DNA from: Prosthecobacter vanneervenii | GTDB lineage: Bacteria > Verrucomicrobiota > Verrucomicrobiia > Verrucomicrobiales > Verrucomicrobiaceae | Reading direction: 5' to 3' | Assembly (NCBI RefSeq): GCF_014203095.1 | Contig: NZ_JACHIG010000005.1 | Location: forward strand, 1 to 64,000 | Length of the DNA stretch: 64,000 bases | In this document: piece by piece, positions 23,945-32,043 of the stretch | How the letters are laid out: each line of letters opens with the position of its first letter | Position numbering within the stretch: position 1 is the stretch's first letter | Program-made: the position numbers and the translations under genes | The notes under the pieces: generated by a model | Told to the model about the DNA's origin: nothing | What the model saw: the letters and a program-made list of their open reading frames with translations, nothing else | Databases searched by the model: none

Positions 23945-26248
23945 TTGGGAAATAACGGCGTCAGTTTGACAAGCTCTCTTAACACGGGACTTTCAGCGGC
24001 TTTACGATCCGTCTCCCTAAACTTGCCCCTTTCCTACCTCCAAGACCTTCCCGATCTCCTGCTTCAGCATGCCGAATCAAGACTGGCATCCGGGGAGCGC
24101 ACGGTGGCCCGTCTGATGACGGACCTGGATGCTGGGCTGCACTTTCGCCATGGGCTGATCGTTCTGACCAACATGCGCCTGCTGCATTTTGAGGACTCCG
24201 GTTCCAAGCAGCCGCGCTTTGTTTCCTGGAAGCTCGCGGACCTGCAGGAGTTCAAGCTGGAGGAGATGGGGGCCACCATCGCTCTGCACCTCATCGGCGG
24301 GGGCACCCTGCTGGGTCAGTGGCGAGTCACCTCCGGCTGCCTGCGTCAGGCGGAGGCCTTTGTGGCACGCTTCCGCGAGCAATGCCGCATCCTCAGCGGA
24401 GAGGACGCCGGTGCAGAGGCCGGAAGCGCCGAAGCAGCCGAAGAGGAGGAAGAAGAGCTTTTTGACTCTGAAGTTTCCGACAGCGCCAACATCCCCGCCG
24501 CCAAGCCACTCTTCCGCCTGCTGACCTTCTGCCGCCCATGGTACCGCCTGCTGCTGCTGGGGCTGACGCTGACCATGGCAAGCACGGGGGCGCAGATGAT
24601 CGCCCCCTGGCTGACGATGTCCCTCGTGGATGATGTGCTGATCCCGCTGCAGAGCCAGACGGAGCATGTGCATGTGCACAAGGTCTATATGTTCATCTCC
24701 GCCCTGGCGCTGGCCGCGCTGCTGACCTGGGCGCTGAACTGGGGCAAGACCTTTGTGGTGGCACGGATCGCCGAGCTGGTGACCAGCCGCATGCGGCGGG
24801 AGACCTTTGAGCACCTTCAGAAGCTCTCCCTGACCTACTTCAACCGCAAACGCACCGGAGACCTCATCTCCCGCATCAGCTCGGACACGGAGCATCTCTC
24901 CCTGTTCATCTCGGTGAACTTCATCGACTTCTTTTGCGATGTGCTGCAGTTCCTCTTCACGGCGGTCATTCTCTTCAGCATCAATCCCCTGCTGGCCGTG
25001 GCCGCGCTGGGCCCGGTGCCCATCATCGCGTGGATGGTGCAGCGTGTGCGCGAGTACCTACGTGGTGGCTTTGCCGCCGCCAGCCGTGCGGGCAGCCAGC
25101 TGACCAGCGTGCTGGCAGACACCATCCCCGGCGTGCGCGTGGTGAAGGCCTTTGCGCAGGAGCAGCGGGAGATCGAGCGCTTCCGCATCGCGGACAAGCA
25201 CATCTTTGACACCAATGACCGCGTGAACAAGACCTGGTCCTTCTTCACGCCCATGATCAAGCTGCTCACAGACATCGGCCTGCTCATCGTCTGGGCCGTG
25301 GGTGCCTGGAGCGTGGCGCATGACAGCATCACCGTGGGGGTGCTGACGGGCTTTGTTCTCTACATCAGCAGCTTCTACGAGCGCATGGACTCCATGAGCC
25401 GCTTCACCGCCTCCATGCAGCGCGCGGCCGCCAGTGCGCACCGCATCTTTGACGTGCTGGATGTGAAGCCGGACGTGCCTGCGCAGCTGAACCCCATCAA
25501 GGTGGGCCGCCTGCGCGGGGAGATCGAGTTCAAGGAGGTGAAATTCCGCCATGGCTCACGTGAGATCATTCGCGGCATCAACCTCAAGATCGCCCCCGGG
25601 GAGATGGTGGGCTTTGTGGGCCCGAGCGGCGCTGGCAAGACCACGCTGGTAAACCTGGCCTGCCGCTTCTTTGAGGTGAGCGAAGGCGCCGTGCTGGTGG
25701 ATGGCCATAATCTGAGCGAGATCGACGTCATGGCCTACCGCCGGAACCTCGGCCTCGTGCTGCAGGAGCCCTATCTCTTCTACGGCACCATCTCCGAAAA
25801 CATCGCCTATGGAAAGCCGGACGCCACGCGCGCCGAGATCGTAGCCGCCGCACATGCGGCACGTGCGCACGACTTCATCATGCGCCTGCCGGATGCCTAC
25901 GACAGCATGGTGGGAGAGCGCGGCCAGGCGCTCTCTGGCGGCGAGCGCCAGCGCATCAGCATCGCCCGTGCGCTGCTGGTGGACCCCGCCATTCTGATTC
26001 TCGATGAAGCCACCTCCGCCGTGGACACGGAGACCGAGCGCGAGATCCAGGCCGCGCTGGACCACCTCGTGAAAGGCCGCACGACCATCGCCATCGCCCA
26101 CCGCCTGGGCACCCTGCGCAAGGCCAACCGCCTGGTGGTCATTGAAGAAGGGCGCATCAAGGAAATCGGCACCCATGAGGAACTGCTTGAGCGCAGCGGC
26201 AGCTATGCCCGCCTGCACCAGGCCATGCTGGAGGTGAACAACGCATGA
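23945..26248 (+). CDS. Cyanophycin-cluster ABC exporter with N-terminal PH-like domain
   Basis: 767 residues. About 150 N-terminal residues form a soluble beta-rich module (LHFRHGLIVLTNMRLLHFED ... FVSWKLADLQEFKLEEMG) resembling a bacterial PH/GRAM-like domain, followed by an acidic linker. A six-helix exporter domain (about 190-490) and an ATPase with Walker A GPSGAGKTT near 558, LSGGERQR near 663 and Walker B ILILDEATSAVD follow. All catalytic motifs are intact. This exporter and the DUF1854 gene recur together next to cyanophycin genes in other bacteria, and both are known from annotation as cyanophycin-metabolism-associated families. The start is uncertain: TTG at 23945, TTG at 24023 or ATG at 24116. 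The substrate is unknown. Confidence 0.85.
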   Translation: MGNNGVSLTSSLNTGLSAALRSVSLNLPLSYLQDLPDLLLQHAESRLASGERTVARLMTDLDAGLHFRHGLIVLTNMRLLHFEDSGSKQPRFVSWKLADLQEFKLEEMGATIALHLIGGGTLLGQWRVTSGCLRQAEAFVARFREQCRILSGEDAGAEAGSAEAAEEEEEELFDSEVSDSANIPAAKPLFRLLTFCRPWYRLLLLGLTLTMASTGAQMIAPWLTMSLVDDVLIPLQSQTEHVHVHKVYMFISALALAALLTWALNWGKTFVVARIAELVTSRMRRETFEHLQKLSLTYFNRKRTGDLISRISSDTEHLSLFISVNFIDFFCDVLQFLFTAVILFSINPLLAVAALGPVPIIAWMVQRVREYLRGGFAAASRAGSQLTSVLADTIPGVRVVKAFAQEQREIERFRIADKHIFDTNDRVNKTWSFFTPMIKLLTDIGLLIVWAVGAWSVAHDSITVGVLTGFVLYISSFYERMDSMSRFTASMQRAAASAHRIFDVLDVKPDVPAQLNPIKVGRLRGEIEFKEVKFRHGSREIIRGINLKIAPGEMVGFVGPSGAGKTTLVNLACRFFEVSEGAVLVDGHNLSEIDVMAYRRNLGLVLQEPYLFYGTISENIAYGKPDATRAEIVAAAHAARAHDFIMRLPDAYDSMVGERGQALSGGERQRISIARALLVDPAILILDEATSAVDTETEREIQAALDHLVKGRTTIAIAHRLGTLRKANRLVVIEEGRIKEIGTHEELLERSGSYARLHQAMLEVNNA

Positions 26249-26724
26249 GCACGACGCCACCACCAGACATCTCCTTTGAGCAGGACGCTCTGGGCCGCCT
26301 CATCCTCATCGCCCCCGGCGGCACACGTCACGTCAATGTGCATCCCGCCAAGATGTTCCCGCTCACGGAGAAAGATCACTGGATCTCCATCCAGTCTGAA
26401 AACTCACGTGAAATCCTCTGTGTGGAGGACCCCCAGACTCTGCCAGAGCCCTCGCGCTCATTGCTGCTCGGCGCGCTGGCGCGGCGCGACTTCGTGCCCA
26501 TCATCCAGGTGATCCACCGCATCGTGCGCATGGCGGACGGCCACCAGTGGCATGTGACCACAGACCGTGGAGACACCACGTTTGAAGTGGAGACGGATGA
26601 GAGCATCCAAAATCTGGGCCACGGCAGACTGGTAATAGTGGACAGACGAAACACTCGCTATCTAATTCCGAGCGTACCCAGCCTCGACCGCGTGAGCAAA
26701 CGCAAGCTGGAGCACTACTATTAA
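26245..26724 (+). CDS. DUF1854 family protein, cyanophycin-associated
   Basis: 159-residue soluble protein, beta-rich, with LILIAPGGTRHVNVHPAKMFPLTE at the N-terminus and VIVDRRNTRYLIPSVPSLDRVSKRKLE near the end, the usual DUF1854 features. It starts inside the exporter stop (4-base overlap), so it is co-translated with the transporter. No membrane segment or catalytic motif is evident. It may be an adaptor or regulator of the exporter. No biochemical function is known to me. Confidence 0.88.
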   Translation: MSTTPPPDISFEQDALGRLILIAPGGTRHVNVHPAKMFPLTEKDHWISIQSENSREILCVEDPQTLPEPSRSLLLGALARRDFVPIIQVIHRIVRMADGHQWHVTTDRGDTTFEVETDESIQNLGHGRLVIVDRRNTRYLIPSVPSLDRVSKRKLEHYY

Positions 26725-26733
26725 CGCCCCCGC

Positions 26734-27915
26734 TTGAACACGAGTTCTCCCGCAACGTCCCCGCGTATCGGTTCCCTGGATGTCTATCGCGGCATCGTCA
26801 TGTTCCTGCTGGGACTGCGCCTGCTGGAGCTGGACGAGGTGGCCAAGAACTTCCCGGACAGCTTCGTCTGGCAGTTTCTCGGTCATCATTCTTCCCACAT
26901 CCCGTGGGTCGGCTGCTCGCTCAATGACCTGATCCATCCGTCCTTCGCCTTTCTCACCGGGGCGTCGATGGTGTTCTCCGTTTCATCCCGCAAGAACAAG
27001 GGGCAGTCCCAGTGGCATACCACGCTGCACGCCCTGTGGCGCTCCGTGGCGCTGATCCTCATCGGCATCTTCCTGCGCAGCGTGGACCACGACATCACGC
27101 ACTGGACCTTTGATGAAACACTGACGCAGACGGGGCTGGGCTACATGGCCGTCTTTGCCCTGGCCTACTGCACGGAGCGCACGCGCTGGATCTGGTTTTC
27201 CATCATCCTCATCGGCACCTGGCTTATCTACGCGCTCTATCCCGTCATCCCGCCGCATGCGGACCCGCAGGCCTTCAACACGCCCGAGGGCTGGCAGCAC
27301 GACTTCACCGGATTCTACGCGCACTGGAACCACAACCGCAACGCCGGCTGGAGCTTTGACATGTGGCTGCTCAACCAGTTCCCCCGCGAGCGTCCCTATG
27401 TGGGCTATCTCGGCGGCTACACCACGCTGAATTTCATCCCCACCATCGCCACCATCACCCTGGGTCTGATGGCGGGCACCTGGCTCAAGCAGGGTGGAAA
27501 CCCGACCCGGAAGCTTTGGATCGCCGGTCTGTCCTGCCTGCTTTTCAGCTTTTTCCTGCACTTCGCCGGCATCTGCCCCATCGTGAAGCGGCTCTGGACT
27601 CCGGCCTGGGTTTTCTTCAGTGGTGGCTGCGCCCTGCTGATCCTCTCCGGCTTGTATCAGATCGTGGATGTCAAACAGCGGCGAGATTGGGCTTTTCCCT
27701 TCCTCGTGGTAGGGGTGAACTCCCTGGCTTTCTATGTCATGCGCCACACTTTGGATGTGTGGTGCTCCGCCACGCTGCGGCAGCACTTTGGTACGCGTAT
27801 TTTCCAGATCTTCGGTCCTGAGCTGCAGCCGGTCACCATCGGGGCCTGCACCTTTGCGCTCTTCTGGCTGGTGGCCTTCTGGATGTACCGCCGCAAGATC
27901 TACATCCGACTGTAG
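26734..27915 (+). CDS. Multi-pass membrane acyltransferase-like protein (DUF5009/HGSNAT-like)
   Basis: 393 residues with about ten membrane helices. It begins SLDVYRGIVMFLLGLRLLEL, the D-x-x-R-G-type opening of heparan-alpha-glucosaminide N-acetyltransferase/NagX and DUF5009 proteins, which acylate sugars or other cell-surface groups across the membrane. The first-helix histidine/aspartate pattern continues at FLGHHSSH and DLIHPSFAFLTGAS. It starts at a TTG only nine bases after the DUF1854 stop and in the same frame, so both genes belong to one transcript and a stop-codon readthrough would fuse them. A role in modifying cyanophycin-derived or surface material is inference. Confidence 0.75.
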   Translation: MNTSSPATSPRIGSLDVYRGIVMFLLGLRLLELDEVAKNFPDSFVWQFLGHHSSHIPWVGCSLNDLIHPSFAFLTGASMVFSVSSRKNKGQSQWHTTLHALWRSVALILIGIFLRSVDHDITHWTFDETLTQTGLGYMAVFALAYCTERTRWIWFSIILIGTWLIYALYPVIPPHADPQAFNTPEGWQHDFTGFYAHWNHNRNAGWSFDMWLLNQFPRERPYVGYLGGYTTLNFIPTIATITLGLMAGTWLKQGGNPTRKLWIAGLSCLLFSFFLHFAGICPIVKRLWTPAWVFFSGGCALLILSGLYQIVDVKQRRDWAFPFLVVGVNSLAFYVMRHTLDVWCSATLRQHFGTRIFQIFGPELQPVTIGACTFALFWLVAFWMYRRKIYIRL

Positions 27916-27925
27916 GCTCGATGCT

Positions 27926-27943
27926 CCGCCAGGGCTCTGGCGG
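27926..27943. terminator. Convergent hairpin between acyltransferase-like gene and second cphA
   Basis: CCGCCAG (27926-27932) pairs with CTGGCGG (27937-27943) around the 4-base loop GGCT. It sits between two converging genes whose stops lie at 27915 and 27964. No T-run, so if it terminates transcription it is bidirectional and weak or Rho-assisted. Confidence 0.5.
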
Positions 27944-27963
27944 TGTCATTCCGGCATCTAAGC

Positions 27964-30123
27964 TCAGGCGTAGCTGCCCAGACCTTCGACGATCGTCTGG
28001 TCTGGCAGGCCATAGGCCCACGCAGCGCCCACGGCAGCGAGCACGTTCTGGAGATTGAACGCCAGATGCCCCGTATGCGGCAGAGCCACGGCGCTGAGCG
28101 CGCAGAGCACGCGCTCCTTGTCCCCTTCGGCCAAGACGATGGAATCCTCTTTCACAAAGAGGGCCTTGCCGCCTTTCTCACGATGCGCGGCGATGATGGG
28201 ATTGTCCGCCACGTGGGAGAAGAACATGACGCTGGCCAGGCAGTGCTCGCTCTCGGCCATCTCCGCCACCAGGGCGTCGTCGGCATTCAGCACGGCCACG
28301 CCTTCCGGCAGCACCACATCCACCACACAGCGCTTCACCTTCACCATCTTTTCCATGGTGTCGGTGTAGCCGAGGCCGAGATGCTCGGTGCCCACATTCA
28401 GCACCACGCCGATCTGGCAGCGGTCATAGCCCAGTCCTTCAAGAATGATAGACTCCGCGCTGCTCTCGCAGATGGCCAGCTCCGTCCACGGGTGCAGCAG
28501 CACACCGCGAGTGCCGCTGGTGCGGTCGCCAGTCTTGGTGGCGGCAAAGCGCTCGCCAAACTGCAGCCCCTCGCTGTGGCAGACGCCCAGGAACTTGCCC
28601 GTGGCCTTCATCAGATGCGCCAGCAGCTTCACGGTGGTGGTCTTGCCATGCGTGCCGGTGACGCCGATCACAGGAATGCGGCCGTTTTTCCCTGCGGGGA
28701 ACATCATGTCGATGATGGCCTCTCCCACCGGGCGCACCTCTCCGGTGGCAGGGCGCAGATGCATCACGAGCCCAGGGCTGGCATTGAGCTCCACCACGGC
28801 GCCGCCCTGCTCTTCCAGCGGCTTGCTGATGTCTGTGCACACCACGTCGATGCCGCAGATGTCCAGCCCCGCCACCTGCGCGGCGATGGTGACATGATCG
28901 CGATTGCGCGGATGCACGAGCCCGGTGACCTCCGTGGACCAGTTGGCAAAGCGGGAGATCAGCACGCGCACACCGTCCTTGGGGATCGAGTCCGGCTGGT
29001 AGTCCTGCTTGTCCAGTTCTGAGAGGATGGCAGCGTCCCACTCCTCGGTGTCGATCTTGGACCAGGGGCAGTAGTCGCTCGTGCCACGCAGCGGATTGGT
29101 GTTAAGCTGGTTTTCCACCAGTGTAGCGATGGTGTCGGTGCCGTTGCCCACGACGACGGCGTGGTCGCCACGGCTGGCGGCGATGAGCTGCCCACCCACC
29201 ACCAGCAGGCGGTGATCGTTGCCGGGGATGAAGCGCTCCACCATCACACCTTCGCCTTCATTGGCGGCGGTCTGGAAGGCGCTCTCGATCTGCTCCCGCG
29301 TGGTCAGATTGATGAACACGCCACGTCCATGGTTGGCGTCCTGCGGCTTCACCACCACGGGGAATCCGATGTCCTCAGCCGCCTCCCAGGCGTCCTCCGG
29401 ATTGGCCACCACTCGGCCCTCGGGCACGGGCACGCCGGCTTTTTTGAGAAGCTGACGGGTCAGGTCCTTGTCCTGCACGATGTGCTCGGCAATGGCCCCG
29501 GTGCGGTCGGTCTCCGCCGTCCAGATGCGGCGCTGATTGGCCCCCTGGCCAAACTGCACCAGGCTGCGCCCTTCCCGTAGGCGACGGAAAGGGATGCCAC
29601 GCTGCTGCGCGGCGGCGATGATGGAATTGGTGCTGGGGCCGAGGGCGTTGCGGTCCACCACGCGCTTCATGCGCGCCACGGCATCCTCGATGTCGTAGTC
29701 TTTGCCAGCGTAGCCAGCCAGCAGGATCTCACGTGCCTCATGCAGACAGGCCTCGGCCACGTTTTCGTCCAGGTATTCGATGACGACTTTGTACAACCCT
29801 TCCACGCAGGTTTCGCGTGCCTTGCCAAAGCCGACGGTATTGCCCGCCAGCGTCTGCAACTCCAGCGTCACGTGCTCCAGGATGTGCCCCGGCCAGGTGC
29901 CGGTGTCGAGGCGCTGAAAGAAGCCGCCGCGTTCGCCGATGCTGCAGCGGTGCTCGATCATGCCGGGAAACCACTTCTTGATCTGCTCCGAGAATCCGGG
30001 GACGATGTCTGACGAAGTGTCCTTCAAGCTGCCGAGATCCACCCAGGCTTCCATCACGGGGTCATTGGTCCAGATGTTGGGGCCGCGCAGAAAGTGGATT
30101 TCACGGATGTCGAGATCGGTCAT
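27964..30123 (-). CDS. Cyanophycin synthetase-like protein lacking the Mur C-terminal domain (CphA')
   Basis: 719 residues. The N-terminal domain (IREIHFLRGPNIWTNDPVM), ATP-grasp domain (VVVKPQDANHGRGV, VVELNASPGLVMH) and Mur-ligase central domain with an intact P-loop (GTHGKTTTV, near 489) are all present. The protein ends at NVLAAVGAAWAYGLPDQTI, just where CphA continues into the C-terminal domain (QNAGRFNVLDL on). No further coding sequence follows before the hairpin at 27926, so the shortening is natural rather than a frameshift. Shorter second synthetases (CphA2 in cyanobacteria, CphA' in Cupriavidus/Ralstonia) are known. CphA2 there uses beta-Asp-Arg dipeptides. Which class this belongs to needs alignment. 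Confidence 0.9.
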   Translation of the reverse strand: MTDLDIREIHFLRGPNIWTNDPVMEAWVDLGSLKDTSSDIVPGFSEQIKKWFPGMIEHRCSIGERGGFFQRLDTGTWPGHILEHVTLELQTLAGNTVGFGKARETCVEGLYKVVIEYLDENVAEACLHEAREILLAGYAGKDYDIEDAVARMKRVVDRNALGPSTNSIIAAAQQRGIPFRRLREGRSLVQFGQGANQRRIWTAETDRTGAIAEHIVQDKDLTRQLLKKAGVPVPEGRVVANPEDAWEAAEDIGFPVVVKPQDANHGRGVFINLTTREQIESAFQTAANEGEGVMVERFIPGNDHRLLVVGGQLIAASRGDHAVVVGNGTDTIATLVENQLNTNPLRGTSDYCPWSKIDTEEWDAAILSELDKQDYQPDSIPKDGVRVLISRFANWSTEVTGLVHPRNRDHVTIAAQVAGLDICGIDVVCTDISKPLEEQGGAVVELNASPGLVMHLRPATGEVRPVGEAIIDMMFPAGKNGRIPVIGVTGTHGKTTTVKLLAHLMKATGKFLGVCHSEGLQFGERFAATKTGDRTSGTRGVLLHPWTELAICESSAESIILEGLGYDRCQIGVVLNVGTEHLGLGYTDTMEKMVKVKRCVVDVVLPEGVAVLNADDALVAEMAESEHCLASVMFFSHVADNPIIAAHREKGGKALFVKEDSIVLAEGDKERVLCALSAVALPHTGHLAFNLQNVLAAVGAAWAYGLPDQTIVEGLGSYA

Positions 30124-30209
30124 GGCGCGCCGATGTTACTAGCGAGTCCGCAGGAGGCAAGGACTCCCCGCTGACAAAGTTTGTGCTTTGCTGATGTGGC
30201 ACATAGGCC

Positions 30210-30226
30210 TTGCCATCCGATGGCAA
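30210..30226. promoter_or_regulatory. Perfect palindrome in the divergent cphA'/MBL gene promoter region
   Basis: TTGCCATC (30210-30217), a central C, and GATGGCAA (30219-30226) make a perfect 8-bp inverted repeat. It lies 20 bases before the ATG at 30246 and 87 bases upstream of the CphA' start at 30123. A weaker 6-bp inverted repeat (GAGTCC/GGACTC, 30144-30166) also lies here. Confidence 0.5.
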
Positions 30227-30245
30227 ACCGCCTTGAATTCGCCCC

Positions 30246-31070
30246 ATGCAGATCCCCCTCGAAGACCTATTTAATGACGTAATCGCCAAATCCATGCGCG
30301 GCCAGGGCATCAGCGATGCCGACCTCGCAGCCCTTTCCGGCATCAGCGCCGAGGAAATCGCCGAGGCCAAAAACGGCAAGGTGGACGACCGCGTGCTGCG
30401 CAAGATCGCCCCCCACCTGCACCTGGATGGCCTCTCCCTGGTGGCCATGGCGCACAACGAGTGGCGCCCCCTGCCCGTGACGCTGACCGGCGTGGAGCAG
30501 TTTAACACCCCCTATCACGACATGACGGTGAACTCCTACCTCGTGTGGGACTCCGAAACCAAGAACGCCGTGGCCTTTGACACCGGGGCAGATGCCGGGC
30601 CGATGATCGACTTCATCCAGCGAAAGGGGCTCAACCTCAGCCTCATTTTCATCACCCACACGCACACAGACCACATTGCCGATCTGGCCAGGCTCTCCGC
30701 CGATGGTGCCGTGACCGTCTTTGTGAATGAAGCGGAGTCCTGCCCCGGGGCCAAGACCTTCAAGCTGGGCGACACCGACTCCTGGGAGTCCGGCGGCCTG
30801 CGCATCGAGCCACGCAGCACCCGGGGCCACTCGAAGGGCGGCATCACCTACGTCGTCACCGGCCTCAAGCGCACTGTGGCCGTGGTGGGAGACGCCCTCT
30901 TTGCCTCCAGCATGGGTGGCGGCATGGTCTCCTATGCGGATGCCCTGGCCACCAACCGCAAAGAAATCTTCTCCCTGCCAGACAACACTGTCATCTGCCC
31001 CGGCCACGGTCCCATGACGACCGTTGGAGAGGAAAAGGCGCACAATCCGTTCTATCCAGAGTTCAAGTAA
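30246..31070 (+). CDS. MBL-fold hydrolase with N-terminal HTH-like domain
   Basis: 274 residues. The first 70 or so residues look like an XRE-type helix-turn-helix (SDADLAALSGISAEEIAEAKNGK). A metallo-beta-lactamase domain with the full zinc motif follows (THTHTDH near 136-142, then H in RSTRGHSKGG, D in VVGDALF, H in CPGHGPM). The layout is that of glyoxalase II/hydroxyacylglutathione hydrolase-like enzymes. Divergent from the second cyanophycin synthetase gene, with a palindrome between them. The substrate is unknown, and the role of the HTH-like part (regulation or dimerisation) is not known. Confidence 0.85.
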   Translation: MQIPLEDLFNDVIAKSMRGQGISDADLAALSGISAEEIAEAKNGKVDDRVLRKIAPHLHLDGLSLVAMAHNEWRPLPVTLTGVEQFNTPYHDMTVNSYLVWDSETKNAVAFDTGADAGPMIDFIQRKGLNLSLIFITHTHTDHIADLARLSADGAVTVFVNEAESCPGAKTFKLGDTDSWESGGLRIEPRSTRGHSKGGITYVVTGLKRTVAVVGDALFASSMGGGMVSYADALATNRKEIFSLPDNTVICPGHGPMTTVGEEKAHNPFYPEFK

Positions 31071-31107
31071 ACCCAACCAACCAGCCCAAGCTTTATTTTT
31101 CATCCTC

Positions 31108-31992
31108 ATGTCCCAGACCGTTGCATTTGTCGGAGTCGGTAAAATGGGGGCCAACATGGCCCGTCGTCTCAAAGATTGTGGCTACAGCGTCACCGCCGTG
31201 CTCGATGTGAACACCCAGGCCGCCGCCGAACTGGCCGCCGAGCTCGGCTGCAAAGCCTGCACCAGCCTCGCAGAAGTCACCGCCGCAGCAGATGTCATCT
31301 TCACTGTGGTGACGAATGACGCCGCCATGCGCGCCATCTTCCTCGGCAGCGGAGACAACCTGCTGACCAACGCCAAGGGCAGGATCTTCATCAACTGCGC
31401 CACCCTTTCCCCCGCCATCCACCGTGAGGTGTATGCCGCCGCTGAAAAAGCCGGCGCCCACAGCCTGGAGGCCTGCATGGCCTCCTCCATCAGCCATGCT
31501 CGCGAGGGCAAACTGTACCTCATGCTCGCAGGAGACGAGGCCATCTACCAGCAGGTGCAGCCGATGATCGAGCAGATGAGCGTGAACCGCCGCTTCATCG
31601 GCGGCCCCGGCCGTGCTGCTGAGGTAAAGGCGCTGGTAAACATGGTCATGAACATCAATACCGCCGGTCTGGCCGAGGGCCTGGGCCTCGCCGCCGCGCT
31701 GGGCCATGACCTGAACATGATCCGCGAGGTCTTCAGCCAGACGGGCGCCAACTCCCGCGTGCTGGAAACCGACAGCGCCGACATGGTGGCCCGCGAGCAC
31801 GACTGCTGGTTCTCCGCCGAGCACGCCGCCAAGGACAGCGGCATCGCCGCCGATGTGGCCAAGACCGTGGGCCTCAGCCTGCCTCTCAACGACGCCACCA
31901 AGGCGCAGTATGAGAAGATGGTATCTCTCGGCCTCGGTGGCCTGGACAAGTCCGGCATCGCCGAACTGACCTTCAAAGGACGCCACGCGTAA
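31108..31992 (+). CDS. 3-hydroxyisobutyrate dehydrogenase-family oxidoreductase
   Basis: 294 residues from the ATG at 31108. N-terminal Rossmann motif VGVGKMGANMARRL, the family segment with a substrate-binding serine pair (EACMASSISHAREGKLY), and the catalytic lysine in KALVNMVMN near residue 171. Members reduce or oxidise short hydroxy acids such as 3-hydroxyisobutyrate, tartronate semialdehyde or succinate semialdehyde. An upstream in-frame ATG (31024) lies within the MBL gene and is not used. The 37-base gap suggests cotranscription with the MBL hydrolase. The precise substrate is open. Confidence 0.9.
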   Translation: MSQTVAFVGVGKMGANMARRLKDCGYSVTAVLDVNTQAAAELAAELGCKACTSLAEVTAAADVIFTVVTNDAAMRAIFLGSGDNLLTNAKGRIFINCATLSPAIHREVYAAAEKAGAHSLEACMASSISHAREGKLYLMLAGDEAIYQQVQPMIEQMSVNRRFIGGPGRAAEVKALVNMVMNINTAGLAEGLGLAAALGHDLNMIREVFSQTGANSRVLETDSADMVAREHDCWFSAEHAAKDSGIAADVAKTVGLSLPLNDATKAQYEKMVSLGLGGLDKSGIAELTFKGRHA

Positions 31993-31998
31993 AGCTGC

Positions 31999-32017
31999 CC
32001 AGTTGCGCCGCAACTGG
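31999..32017. terminator. Convergent hairpin after the dehydrogenase gene
   Basis: CCAGTTGC (31999-32006) and GCAACTGG (32010-32017) form an 8-bp perfect stem with a 3-base loop. It lies 7 bases after the + gene stop (31992) and 27 bases from the stop of the porin gene on the other strand (32044). No T-run. Confidence 0.55.
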
Positions 32018-32043
32018 AGCCCACCCTCTCCATTGCGGCCCTC

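Noticed and set aside
22488-23969. Plus-strand open frame opposite cphA
   Set aside because: cphA is well supported by motifs. The + frame is a composition shadow.
27916-27963. Continuation of CphA' beyond its stop
   Set aside because: The gap holds a hairpin and both-strand stops; no Mur C-terminal domain sequence is present.
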